Below the pieces are notes generated by a model. It was given only the letters and a program-made list of their open reading frames with translations, was not told where the DNA came from and ran no database searches. This document shows, piece by piece, positions 54,029-63,086 of a stretch of DNA of 64,000 nt. Origin of the DNA: Marinomonas gallaica (GTDB taxonomy: Bacteria; Pseudomonadota; Gammaproteobacteria; Pseudomonadales; Marinomonadaceae); the NCBI RefSeq assembly GCF_001639745.1, contig NZ_LTAX01000003.1, positions 186,001 through 250,000 of the forward strand, given 5' to 3'. The position numbers and the translations under genes were made by a program. Within the stretch, counting starts at the first letter, position 1. Every line of letters begins with the position of its first letter.

Positions 54029-55525
54029 CTACTGCTGACTTGGAAAGGCAAATTGTGCTGCTTCATGAGTTGCACGTTTTGGCCAACGCTGGCTGATTGC
54101 TTTGCGTCGTGTGTAGAAACGAACGCCATCCGGGCCGTATGCGTGTAAGTCGCCAAAAAGCGAGCGCTTCCAGCCACCAAAACTGTGTGAAGCAACAGGG
54201 ACTGGTAATGGCACATTGACGCCGACCATGCCAGCTTCAACTTCATCGCAAAACATCTCAGCCGCTTCACCATCGCGCGTAAAGATACAGGTACCATTGC
54301 CGTACTCATGCTCATTAATCAACGCGATGCCCTCTTCTAAGCAGTTCACACGTACAATGCAAAGCACAGGCCCAAAGATTTCTTCTTGGTAAATACTCAT
54401 CTCTGTGGTCACTCGATCAAACAGACAACCACCAATGAAGTAACCTTCTTCATATCCCTCTACGTTTAATCTACGGCCATCTACTAACAAGTTAGCGCCA
54501 CTGGAAACACCTTCATCGACATATTGAGTCACTTTGTCAAAATGCTCTTTAGAGATCAGCGGCCCCATTTCTGAGCTTTCTTGAGTGTATGCGCCTACTC
54601 GCAACGCTTGAATTTGCGGAATAAGCTTTTCTATTAAACGTTCTGCTGTTTCATCGCCAACGCATACCGCTACGGAGATCGCCATGCAACGCTCACCACA
54701 AGAACCAAAAGCAGCGCCCATTAAAGCACTGACTGCACCCTCTAGCTCTGCATCAGGCATAACGATCGCATGGTTCTTGGCTCCGCCTAGCGCCTGCACT
54801 CGCTTGCCTTTCGCCGTACCTTGAGAATAGATATACTCCGCTACTGGCGTCGAGCCGACAAAACTCATGGCTTTCACCTGAGGCGCCTCGATCAATGCAT
54901 CGACAACTTCTTTGCCGCCGTTGATGACACTCAATACGCCTTTTGGCAACCCCGCTTCCACGAGAAGTTTCGCAATATAAAGCGTCGAACTTGGATCTTT
55001 TTCTGACGGCTTCAAAATAAAGCAATTGCCACATACTATGGCTAACGGATACATCCACAAGGGCACCATAGCAGGGAAATTGAAGGGGGTTATGCCCGCC
55101 ACAATACCAACAGGTTTACTGTCACTCCACGCATTAATCCCAGGGCCTGTATTAGAAGAATACTCACCTTTAAGTAACTCAGGTGCACCACAAGCGTATT
55201 CAACATTCTCAATACCACGTTGCAATTCACCTAATGCATCAGGAAGCGTTTTACCGTGTTCTTCACTGATCAGCTTTGCGATCGTTTCTTTGTTCTGCTC
55301 CAGCAGTTCTTTGAAACGAAACATGATGCGTGCACGCTTTAACGGCGGTGTGGCTTTCCACTCAGGTAACACCTCTTCGGCCGCCGCTATGGCCGCTGTA
55401 ACAGTCTGAGCATTGCCCATTTCCATAGAGCACGTAACTTTACCTGTTGCAGGGTTAAATACATCGATGACTTGTTCGCTGTGGCTGATCATTTCACCTG
55501 CGATAAAATGCGTTACTGTTTCCAT
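54029..55525 (-). CDS. mmsA: CoA-acylating (methyl)malonate-semialdehyde dehydrogenase
   Basis: A 498-aa aldehyde dehydrogenase of the MmsA type, which converts malonate semialdehyde or methylmalonate semialdehyde to acetyl-CoA or propionyl-CoA with NAD and CoA. ITPFNFPAMVPLWMYPLAIV, KAMSFVGSTPVAEYIYS, the catalytic Cys in FGSCGERCMAISVAV, and EEIFGPVLCIVRV are all present. It lies 41 bases after a beta-alanine-type aminotransferase gene, a pairing like bauA/bauC of P. aeruginosa, so the likely substrate is the semialdehyde made by that enzyme. Confidence 0.92.
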   Translation of the reverse strand: METVTHFIAGEMISHSEQVIDVFNPATGKVTCSMEMGNAQTVTAAIAAAEEVLPEWKATPPLKRARIMFRFKELLEQNKETIAKLISEEHGKTLPDALGELQRGIENVEYACGAPELLKGEYSSNTGPGINAWSDSKPVGIVAGITPFNFPAMVPLWMYPLAIVCGNCFILKPSEKDPSSTLYIAKLLVEAGLPKGVLSVINGGKEVVDALIEAPQVKAMSFVGSTPVAEYIYSQGTAKGKRVQALGGAKNHAIVMPDAELEGAVSALMGAAFGSCGERCMAISVAVCVGDETAERLIEKLIPQIQALRVGAYTQESSEMGPLISKEHFDKVTQYVDEGVSSGANLLVDGRRLNVEGYEEGYFIGGCLFDRVTTEMSIYQEEIFGPVLCIVRVNCLEEGIALINEHEYGNGTCIFTRDGEAAEMFCDEVEAGMVGVNVPLPVPVASHSFGGWKRSLFGDLHAYGPDGVRFYTRRKAISQRWPKRATHEAAQFAFPSQQ

Positions 55526-55566
55526 AACTTTGTATACCTATTGATACGGTTTAAATATGTGATGAC

Positions 55567-56907
55567 TTAATCTAACTCGTGTAGCGTCTCATGGACGGCA
55601 CTAAACAAACGCTCTAAGTCTTCTGGATCGGCATTAAAAGTGGGCCCAAATTGCAACGTATCACCTCCTGCTCGAACACAATAGCCTTTGTCCCAAAGTG
55701 CCAACATGGCTTTGAAGGGGCGAATGGTTGGATCACCGTCTTTAGATTGAATTTGAAGTGCGCCCGCTAAACCACAATTACGTATATCTATCACGTGATC
55801 GGTTCCCTTAAGGGCATGCAATTTATTCGCAAAAATAGGGGCTAATTCCGCCGACTGCTCAATTAAATGATCGCGCTCAAGTAAATCTAAACAGGCCAAC
55901 GCTGCTGCACAAGCCACAGGGTGAGCGGAATACGTATAACCATGGGTAAATTCGATCGCATGATCGGCTAGAGGTTGCTCCATAAATGTTTTATAGATCT
56001 CCTCTGAAGTCACTACGGCCCCCATCGGAATGGCGCCATTGGTAAGCTGCTTAGCTGTATTTAAAATATCCGGCGTGACGCCGAAATACTCCGCTCCCGT
56101 CCAGCGACCCATTCGGCCAAACGCAGTAATGACTTCATCGAAAATAAGTAAGATGTCATGTGCATCACAGATCTCACGTAGGCGTTGCAAATACCCTTCT
56201 GGCGGCACCAAAACACCAGCAGAACCTGACATAGGCTCAACAATCACTGCGGCGATGTTTGAGGCATCGTGAAGTTCAATCAGTTTCAAAAACTCATTCG
56301 CCAATGCCACACCGCCGGTTTCAGCCATGCCTTTGGTAAAAGCTAACTCTGGCTGCAGAGTATGTGGAAGGTGATCTGCATCTAGGAGTTGGCCAAAGGT
56401 TTTACGGTTACCATTTATACCGCCTAGGCTGGTGCCACCGAAATTTACCCCGTGATAACCTCTTGCTCGACCAATTAGCTTAGTTTTGCTGGGCTTACCT
56501 TTCGCCCTCCAATAGGCACGAGCTAGTTTTAACGAGGTATCAGCGCTTTCCGAGCCAGACCCTGTAAAAAGCACGTGATCAAGACCCTTTGGCATTTTCG
56601 CAACGATGCGCTCAGCAAGCTGAAAAGACAACGCATGCCCAAATTGGAAGGCTGGTGAGTAATCGAGAGTCCCTAGTTGCTCTGCGACCGCTTTCTGGAT
56701 TTCTGGACGTGAATGACCCGCACCACAAGTCCAAAGCCCTGACAGAGAATCGTAGACATCGCGCCCATGCTGGTCTTTGAACCAAGATCCAGCTGCCGAT
56801 GCAATAATACGAGGATGGCTATGAAAGTGGCGATTGGCTGAAAACGGCATCCAATGCGCACTCAAATCAACCTCTGTTTCTCCCTGCGAAAATCGATAAT
56901 GACTCAT
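55567..56907 (-). CDS. Class III aminotransferase, beta-alanine:pyruvate type
   Basis: A 446-aa PLP enzyme. GRDVYDSLSGLWTCGAGHSR at the N-terminus, LFTGSGSESADTSLKLARAY for phosphate binding, LLIFDEVITAFGRMGRWTGA with the PLP Asp, and the Schiff-base Lys in DILNTAKQLTNGAIPMGAV are visible. The N-terminal LSAHWMPFSANRHFHSHPRI resembles omega-amino acid:pyruvate transaminases. With the downstream MmsA-like dehydrogenase it would degrade beta-alanine to acetyl-CoA. The exact amine substrate is an inference. Confidence 0.9.
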   Translation of the reverse strand: MSHYRFSQGETEVDLSAHWMPFSANRHFHSHPRIIASAAGSWFKDQHGRDVYDSLSGLWTCGAGHSRPEIQKAVAEQLGTLDYSPAFQFGHALSFQLAERIVAKMPKGLDHVLFTGSGSESADTSLKLARAYWRAKGKPSKTKLIGRARGYHGVNFGGTSLGGINGNRKTFGQLLDADHLPHTLQPELAFTKGMAETGGVALANEFLKLIELHDASNIAAVIVEPMSGSAGVLVPPEGYLQRLREICDAHDILLIFDEVITAFGRMGRWTGAEYFGVTPDILNTAKQLTNGAIPMGAVVTSEEIYKTFMEQPLADHAIEFTHGYTYSAHPVACAAALACLDLLERDHLIEQSAELAPIFANKLHALKGTDHVIDIRNCGLAGALQIQSKDGDPTIRPFKAMLALWDKGYCVRAGGDTLQFGPTFNADPEDLERLFSAVHETLHELD

Positions 56908-57264
56908 GCTAACCCCATATTTTTCTATTCTATAGGAGTCTTTTTCGCATGAGTTTGGCCGCTATTAAATACAAACTTACTTTACTCAGCTTAAGTAAAA
57001 ACGAAACTGAGTCGCTCATTACTCGCAGCAAAAGCTTAATATCAGGCCGAAGCTTTCTGTCAATTTAGTAGATTCCATTGGTTTATAAGCATTTTTTAAA
57101 TGAGAAAAGCACCGTTAACCGATATAACAAAAACTTATCCATAAGCGACTTATTACTTTACAGATAAAAGGTAATATGTTTCTGTGTGTAATAATGGTGC
57201 AAATAAACAGGAAAAAACCTGAAGCAACTACTCGTAATCTGTTAGTAAAAATGGGAGAGGGGAT
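56908..57264. other. Intergenic region with one possible 39-aa ORF (56949-57068)
   Basis: 357 bases between divergent genes. On the plus strand an ATG at 56949, with AGGAG 10 bases upstream, opens 39 codons (MSLAAIKYKLTLLSLSKNET and on) to TAG at 57066. Spacing is long and composition is unremarkable, so coding is doubtful. CAGG-A6-CCTG near 57210 is a small hairpin. Promoters for both flanking genes should lie here, but none is strong. Confidence 0.25.
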
Positions 57265-58065
57265 TTGAAGTATCGTCATAGTTACCTACTGTGTAGTGGA
57301 CTTTTACTTCTTAGCAGCCCCTCGGTTTACGCGGCAGAAGAAATAGTGCTTTACAGCATGCACTTCCCTCCCTACTCCATTGATGCGCGCGTTGCGCCTT
57401 CGTACGAGGCTGACGTCGGAGAAGATGGTTTCTATGGCGTTGACATTGAAGTCATTCGAGCAGCCTACGCTTCGCAAGAAATCGAGGTCACATTTAAAAG
57501 CGCGCCTTGGAAACGCATGATGCGTGATGTAAAAGCTGGGCTTATCCTAGGGGTTGTATCATGTCGTCCTATCTCAGCGCGAGCACCTTTTAGCTACTTT
57601 TCAGATGCTGTTAGCTACTCCACTATGGTAATGGCAACACAAAAAGGCCAATTTGGAGATCAGAACTCTTACCCACTGGAAAAACTGAACTTTTACAAAA
57701 ATATCGTGATGGCGGGGTGGGCCCAAGAGCATATTTTAACACGCAACAATATCAGCTACACCGTGGTCAATGGTATAAACCAAGGTGTTTCACTTATATT
57801 ACATCGCAATCAAGATGTCTTTATGACAGACAAAGAAAGTCTGCTTTACGTATTGGATCAGATGGATGTAAAGGATCAATTTAGTCTCTACAACATAGAT
57901 AACATTGACTATACAGACTATAGCGTTTGCTTTAGTAAGCGATACGAACAGTCAAAACGCCTACGACACGCTTTAAATCAAGGCTTACAGGTTCTTCGAG
58001 AATCAGGAAAAATCAATGCCTTGTATGCAAAGTATGGGATTACGAATCCCAACGTTGATTCTTAA
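57265..58065 (+). CDS. Periplasmic solute-binding protein (family 3 type), likely c-di-GMP signalling partner
   Basis: A 266-aa exported protein. The signal peptide KYRHSYLLCSGLLLLSSPSV ends at YAAEE; the body resembles amino-acid type binding proteins (FYGVDIEVIRAAYASQEIEV, APWKRMMRDVKAGLILGVVS). The start is TTG, supported by GAGAGGGG just upstream; the nearby ATG at 57251 stops after five codons. No ABC permease or ATPase is adjacent. Instead a membrane GGDEF/EAL protein follows after 17 bases, so it more likely senses a ligand for that protein, by analogy with the NspS-MbaA pair of Vibrio cholerae (inference). Confidence 0.8.
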   Translation: MKYRHSYLLCSGLLLLSSPSVYAAEEIVLYSMHFPPYSIDARVAPSYEADVGEDGFYGVDIEVIRAAYASQEIEVTFKSAPWKRMMRDVKAGLILGVVSCRPISARAPFSYFSDAVSYSTMVMATQKGQFGDQNSYPLEKLNFYKNIVMAGWAQEHILTRNNISYTVVNGINQGVSLILHRNQDVFMTDKESLLYVLDQMDVKDQFSLYNIDNIDYTDYSVCFSKRYEQSKRLRHALNQGLQVLRESGKINALYAKYGITNPNVDS

Positions 58066-58082
58066 CTTTACGAAGACTCTTT

Positions 58083-60509
58083 ATGTTGGCACTTCACAAA
58101 CGCTTATCCTATAAACAAGCTAAATGGGCCTTAGTACTCCTGATTGCTATGGGGATCTTAGGTAGCTCTTTTCAAATATATACGGATTGGCACGAAGAAA
58201 AAGAAAATATTACCGGCCGCATAATAGGGACATTAGAGACCGTAGAAAACGCCGCAACCGAGTCAGCCTATACATTAGACGCCAACTTGGCTAAGCAAGT
58301 TGTTGCAGGATTAGTGCGAACCAATGTATTTATTGAAATCGTACTAACAGACGATTTAAACAACCAAATGGCTTACTACAGTAGGCCTGCCTCTTCCAAT
58401 GCTTTCAGTTGGGTGTCTCATTACCTAGCCATTGATTTAAAGCAGACGTATACCCTAGAGCTCAAGCGAGGCAAGCTTAAAGTCGGTGAACTGATTGCCA
58501 ACATCGATAATGGAGCCGTCACAGAAAACTTTATTCGTCGCAATCTTCGCTTAATCACGACCGCAATCCTGGCGACGCTCGTATTAAGCGCTGCGTTCCT
58601 CACCTTAATTTACCTTCAAACGTCGCGACCTTTATCTAGATTTATTCAACAGCTTGAAAGTGTTGGCCGTAGTAAATTCAGCGATGGCGATGTGCATTTC
58701 ACTGAAATTAAACGTGACGATGAACTCGGCGTCTTGGCTAGGACCTTCACAACGCTATGGCACCAACGTCAAACCGTAGAAGCAGAGCTCGAAAAGCGCG
58801 AGGCCTATTTTCGCGCCGTAATGCAACAATCACGTGAATGTATGCTACTGACGTCTCAAACAGGGCAAATACTAGATTATAACGACGCGGCGATACATTT
58901 ATTAGGCTATCGAGAATCTAGTATCAAATCGATGAACCTAAAAAACATTGATCATAAATTTAACCAAGAAGTATTGATCGATTGGTCACAAAATGCGCTC
59001 GGAAAAGTCTCTACGTTTGAAACCCGTTATGTACGTCATAACGGCACCATGGTGCCCGTTGAAGTATGTGCCAGCATGATCACATTAGAGAATATTCCCC
59101 GCTATCTTGTCTCTGTTCGTGACATCACTCAGCGAATAAAGGATCAAGAACAGGTCAAATACCTCGCCTACTATGATGCTTTAACCAACCTTCCTAACCG
59201 ACGCCTTCTGCATGACCGCTTAGAAAATGCGATCGCTGTCGCCCGAGAACATCGTCATATTGGTGGTGTTCTGTTTATCGATCTAGATCGTTTTAAAACC
59301 ATTAATGACTCCATGGGACACCATGCGGGTGATCAGCTGCTTATTGAAGTATCAAAGCGTATCAACACCTTAATCTCTAAAGGAGACACCGCGTCTCGCT
59401 TAGGCGGCGATGAGTTTGTCTTACTGTTACCAGATATCTGCCACGATATGCAGGATGCACAAGCCATGGTGTCTCATCTTGCAGAGCAACTTTTGGGCAC
59501 GCTGAGCACCGCCTTTGTCATTCAAAATGTAGAACTTTATGTATCAGCCAGTATTGGTATCAGCCTGTTCCCTCTGGATCAATCAGATGGCATGCGTATA
59601 TTACAACAAGCCGATACCGCGATGTACAAAGCCAAAGAAAGCGGCCGTAGTGGCTTCCATTTCTACCGTAGTGAAATGCAACAGTTTGCAACGGAACGCT
59701 TAAAAATGGAAAAAGCATTACATCATGCATTAGAACGGGACGAGCTCTATTTAGTCTACCAACCTCAAGTAAATGGTCTGGGAGAACTCATCGGCTTTGA
59801 AAGTCTGGTGCGCTGGTTAAGCCCTGAGCTTGGGCCGATTTCACCAGCTGAATTTATTCCTATCGCAGAGGAAACTGGCTTAATAGCGCCTTTAGGTGAA
59901 TGGGTATTGATGGAAGCGTGTCGTCAATTGCGCACATGGCAACAGGTCGTTGGTCTACCAGCAAGCTTTAAAAGCCTAGCGGTAAACATCAGTCCATTCC
60001 AATTTTCACGCGAAGACTTTGTCGAGCAAATTCAACACGTTATTGATACCACAGGAGTTGATGCCGCCCAGCTCGATTTAGAGATCACCGAAGGCATGTT
60101 GGTTGAAAACATCAAAGCCGTGGCCGCAAAAATGCATGCCTTACAACATCGCGGTATTCGTTTTTCTATTGATGACTTTGGTACTGGCTATTCATCTTTA
60201 CGCTATTTACAGCATTTACCATTAGATCAGTTAAAAATTGATCAGTCTTTTATTCGAGACATTACAGAAGACCCTAACAGCTACGAAATCATTAATACGA
60301 TTATCTCCATGGCAAAACATATGAAGCTGTCCGTCATCGCAGAAGGTGTCGAAACTAACTTTGAAGAAAACATTCTAAGCAGCATTGGCTGCCATCGATT
60401 CCAAGGGTTCTATTTCTCCAAACCCTTAGACAAGCATACGGCTACACAATGCTTAATAGAAAAAAAACGCTTCCCGTTGCAGCTTAATGAAGTATCTACC
60501 ACATCCTAA
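58083..60509 (+). CDS. Membrane PAS-GGDEF-EAL cyclic-di-GMP protein
   Basis: An 808-aa signalling protein. TM1 (residues about 15-33), a periplasmic sensor of about 140 residues, TM2 (about 176-198), a HAMP-like segment, PAS (about 265-360), GGDEF with RLGGDEFVLLLPD (GGDEF at 441-445), then EAL. The EAL signature reads ESL (573-575), but the catalytic Glu and the motifs NISPFQF, LEITEGML, IDDFGTGYSSLRYL, LKIDQSF and VIAEGVET are intact. The I-site position reads SKGD rather than RxxD, so product inhibition is probably lost. Both synthesis and hydrolysis look possible. It is co-transcribed with the binding protein upstream. Confidence 0.93.
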   Translation: MLALHKRLSYKQAKWALVLLIAMGILGSSFQIYTDWHEEKENITGRIIGTLETVENAATESAYTLDANLAKQVVAGLVRTNVFIEIVLTDDLNNQMAYYSRPASSNAFSWVSHYLAIDLKQTYTLELKRGKLKVGELIANIDNGAVTENFIRRNLRLITTAILATLVLSAAFLTLIYLQTSRPLSRFIQQLESVGRSKFSDGDVHFTEIKRDDELGVLARTFTTLWHQRQTVEAELEKREAYFRAVMQQSRECMLLTSQTGQILDYNDAAIHLLGYRESSIKSMNLKNIDHKFNQEVLIDWSQNALGKVSTFETRYVRHNGTMVPVEVCASMITLENIPRYLVSVRDITQRIKDQEQVKYLAYYDALTNLPNRRLLHDRLENAIAVAREHRHIGGVLFIDLDRFKTINDSMGHHAGDQLLIEVSKRINTLISKGDTASRLGGDEFVLLLPDICHDMQDAQAMVSHLAEQLLGTLSTAFVIQNVELYVSASIGISLFPLDQSDGMRILQQADTAMYKAKESGRSGFHFYRSEMQQFATERLKMEKALHHALERDELYLVYQPQVNGLGELIGFESLVRWLSPELGPISPAEFIPIAEETGLIAPLGEWVLMEACRQLRTWQQVVGLPASFKSLAVNISPFQFSREDFVEQIQHVIDTTGVDAAQLDLEITEGMLVENIKAVAAKMHALQHRGIRFSIDDFGTGYSSLRYLQHLPLDQLKIDQSFIRDITEDPNSYEIINTIISMAKHMKLSVIAEGVETNFEENILSSIGCHRFQGFYFSKPLDKHTATQCLIEKKRFPLQLNEVSTTS

Positions 60510-60546
60510 ATTGACACTCTTAAAGCCTGATGTATTGAAACAAAAA

Positions 60547-61110
60547 CTAGAACGTTAACGCCTCATGCCACGACATATCCGAGGCGATAACTTTTGCTGG
60601 AGAGCCTGCAGCGACTTCATTATTAGCAATGCTTTTTGTCAACGTGGAATTGATCCCAACGATAGAGCCCTCGCCAATGGTAACCCCTTTTAGTACCGTA
60701 ACATTATCAGCCAACCAAACAGAACAACCTACAGTGATGTCTTTAGCAAAATTAACACGCTGTCCCGCTTTCAAAATATCATGGCCATCACTGGTCATCA
60801 GCTTTACATTACGCGACAACATACAATCAGCACCAAGTGCTAAGCGTGTGCCTTCTTCACGGGATGACAGATAGCAATTCTCACCAATCACGCACCCTTC
60901 ATCGATCGTAATCGAACAGTTGTTACCCAAAATTTCTATGTGTACATTACGGAGATTGCACCCTTTCGCAATTCGTAAATGGTTGTTTCGACCTTTCACT
61001 ATGATCTTACATCCGCGAATTTTTGCAGAAGCATCAATCGATACATGATTGCCTTGCGCTACCTTCATCTTATTTCTCAGGTTTAATTTTAGAAAATCAA
61101 TAACGTTCAT
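60547..61110 (-). CDS. Hexapeptide-repeat acyltransferase
   Basis: A 187-aa left-handed beta-helix protein with repeated [LIV]-G-x4 turns (SITIDEGCVIGENCYLSSRE, DITVGCSVWLADNVTVLKGV, TIGEGSIVGINSTLTKSIAN) and the terminal VAAGSPAKVIASD of the maltose/galactoside O-acetyltransferase (LacA/NodL) type. The catalytic-His region is TSDGHDILKAG. It probably acetylates a sugar of a polysaccharide or glycolipid. It is a single gene here, convergent with the GGDEF/EAL gene, with no terminator visible in the 37-base gap. Confidence 0.87.
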   Translation of the reverse strand: MNVIDFLKLNLRNKMKVAQGNHVSIDASAKIRGCKIIVKGRNNHLRIAKGCNLRNVHIEILGNNCSITIDEGCVIGENCYLSSREEGTRLALGADCMLSRNVKLMTSDGHDILKAGQRVNFAKDITVGCSVWLADNVTVLKGVTIGEGSIVGINSTLTKSIANNEVAAGSPAKVIASDMSWHEALTF

Positions 61111-61338
61111 AAAGGGTCCAATTCAAATCAACCAGCAGCACAAAAAGCACTTATCCGATAACATAAAAGCAAAGAATACGCTTGAGCGACTAAGCCACGC
61201 AAGCTAGAACAATGATATCGACTAAAATACGACGCTGATAAAAAACATTGTGTCTAATACTTAAACAGCAGCTGCTTTCAAGCTAGAATGGCGCAAAATC
61301 TGAGAAACACCCTAGAATACGAATAAGCGAGTCCATCT

Positions 61339-61710
61339 ATGAAATTGTTCATTAAACTGATCCGTAACTTACTTGGAGGCATCATAGCCTTACTTGACTT
61401 AATTACCCGTGGGTCTAAAAAGAAGCGTACTCCTGAGCAGCAGCAGGAAGTGAATCAAGCAGCACAAGATCTTACCCTTTATCAATTTTTTGCTTGTCCG
61501 TTCTGCACTAAGACTCGACGCGCGATTTACAAGCTCAACCTTCCAGTGGAAAAACGCAGTGCCTCCGAAGGATCGCCTTACCGAGAAGAGCTAAAACAAG
61601 GCGGTGGTAAAGTAAAAGTACCTTGCCTGCGCATTGAAAAAGACGGCCAGACAGAATGGCTGTATGACTCGAAAGAAATCATTCGCTACTTAGAAAACCG
61701 CTTCGCTTAA
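61339..61710 (+). CDS. Glutaredoxin-domain protein with N-terminal membrane anchor
   Basis: A 123-aa protein. Residues 1-25 are hydrophobic and amphipathic (KLFIKLIRNLLGGIIALLDL), followed by a charged linker and a glutaredoxin/GST-N thioredoxin fold with CPFCTKTRRAIYKLNLPVEK (CxxC), a cis-Pro in KVKVPCLRIE, and ending with DSKEIIRYLENRF. It likely reduces disulfides or handles glutathione adducts at the inner face of the membrane. It stands alone with its own terminator. Confidence 0.87.
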   Translation: MKLFIKLIRNLLGGIIALLDLITRGSKKKRTPEQQQEVNQAAQDLTLYQFFACPFCTKTRRAIYKLNLPVEKRSASEGSPYREELKQGGGKVKVPCLRIEKDGQTEWLYDSKEIIRYLENRFA

Positions 61711-61737
61711 TGACTTTAAATAAGCGTCCCCTTAAAG

Positions 61738-61769
61738 TGCCCCTGAGATAAATCAACGGGGCATTTTTT
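61738..61769 (+). terminator. Rho-independent terminator after the glutaredoxin gene
   Basis: Stem TGCCCC / GGGGCA around a 14-base loop, then six T. Confidence 0.75.
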
Positions 61770-61837
61770 ATTTCCACCGTACTTCTCCACGCTCAATAAA
61801 GAACCACATCCCATCACATGAATACCATCATATAAAA

Positions 61838-61852
61838 TGAAAACGAATCTCA
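61838..61852. promoter_or_regulatory. Fur-like box upstream of the binding-protein gene
   Basis: TGAAAACGAATCTCA matches 10 of 14 fixed positions of the 7-1-7 Fur consensus TGATAATNATTATCA. It lies about 75 bases before the ATG and next to a TATAAA (61831-61836). Suggestive only. Confidence 0.35.
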
Positions 61853-61925
61853 ATATCACTTGAAAACAAAGATTTTCTCCCTACAATAGACGCCAATAAT
61901 TCTCGTTTACACTATAAGGATACCT

Positions 61926-63020
61926 ATGAAACGTTTCGTTTTGGCAGCGTTAACAACCTCGCTTATGGCTGCATCTGCTCATGCTGACATCCAAACCATT
62001 GAAGATGTATTAGGGCGCAGCGTAAACGTTGATGTCCCCGCTCAACGCGTCGTTCTAGGTTTTTATGCTGAAGACTATATGGCTATTGGAACCGAACAGG
62101 CCTTTGATCACGTTGTAGGTATCTCTCGAGATACATGGGAAGCTTGGCGCCCTGCCAGCTGGAAGTTATATACAGATTACCGCCCATCACTTAAACAAAT
62201 TCCCGATGTTGGCGAAGTCGAGTCTCAGACGTTTTCCGTTGAAAAAATCATTAGTCTAAACCCTGATGTTATCTTACTAGCAGACTGGCAATACAAAGGT
62301 TTAGGCATGGACGTGGACACCTTGGAAGACGCCGGCATTCCTATTGTCGTGGTGGACTATAATGCTCAAACACTTGAACGCCATCTCAAAAGTACACAAA
62401 TCATTGGTGCTCTGACCGACCAAAAAGACCGCGCGCAAAAAATTTCTGACGAATACGAAGCATTGGTGGAACACATTCATACCACCATAGAAAACGCCCA
62501 ACAGCCCAAACCTCGAACCTATATAGAGTTTGGTAATCAAGGACCAAGTGAATATTCATTTACCTATGGTAAAAACATGTGGGGCGCTATGGTAACCAGC
62601 GCAGGGGGCGACAATATTGCCGCGCCTTTTGTTGAGTGGTGGGGGCCGATCAATCCTGAGCAAGTGTTAGCATCAGACCCGGAAGTCATCTTCATTACTG
62701 GTACTGAAACAGGAAAACAATCGAACGCTATGGTCATGGGCCAAGGTATTCGACGAGAACAAGCTAAAGAAAGACTTGAAGGTTTTACTAAACGACCAGG
62801 TTGGGAAAGCTTATCAGCGGTAGAAAACAACCGTGTATATGGAATTTATCAAGGCGCTTCTCGAACCATCCTTGATGGTAGCATGTTGCAGTTTATCGCT
62901 AAATCTCAATACCCTAAATTGTTTAAGGAGCTAGATCCTGAACAACACTATCTGGATTTTTATAAACGCTATTTACCTGTTGTCCCAAAAGGTACTTTCA
63001 CCGTCAGTCTTGATAAGTAA
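61926..63020 (+). CDS. ABC transporter substrate-binding protein, FecB/BtuF (TroA-like) type
   Basis: A 364-aa exported protein. The signal peptide ends at MAASAHAD; the class III binding-protein fold follows, with TIEDVLGRSVNVDVPAQRVV at the start, VEKIISLNPDVILLADW, and the C-lobe VLASDPEVIFITGTETG and LSAVENNRVYGIYQG. Such proteins bind iron-siderophores, haem, cobalamin or metal chelates. No permease or ATPase gene follows in the window. A Fur-like box lies upstream and a pseudoazurin gene downstream, which points to metal uptake. Confidence 0.87.
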   Translation: MKRFVLAALTTSLMAASAHADIQTIEDVLGRSVNVDVPAQRVVLGFYAEDYMAIGTEQAFDHVVGISRDTWEAWRPASWKLYTDYRPSLKQIPDVGEVESQTFSVEKIISLNPDVILLADWQYKGLGMDVDTLEDAGIPIVVVDYNAQTLERHLKSTQIIGALTDQKDRAQKISDEYEALVEHIHTTIENAQQPKPRTYIEFGNQGPSEYSFTYGKNMWGAMVTSAGGDNIAAPFVEWWGPINPEQVLASDPEVIFITGTETGKQSNAMVMGQGIRREQAKERLEGFTKRPGWESLSAVENNRVYGIYQGASRTILDGSMLQFIAKSQYPKLFKELDPEQHYLDFYKRYLPVVPKGTFTVSLDK

Positions 63021-63031
63021 CTCAATAAGAA

Positions 63032-63067
63032 CGCATAGCAAGGCAGACTTTCATGCTTTGCTATGCG
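63032..63067 (+). promoter_or_regulatory. Strong intercistronic hairpin before the pseudoazurin gene
   Basis: 14-bp stem CGCATAGCAAGGCA / TGCTTTGCTATGCG (one G-U pair) with loop GACTTTCA, 12 bases after the upstream stop and 5 bases before AGGAAGA. No T run follows, so it is more likely an RNA-stability or translation-control element than a terminator. Confidence 0.6.
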
Positions 63068-63086
63068 ACATTAGGAAGATGTGAAC

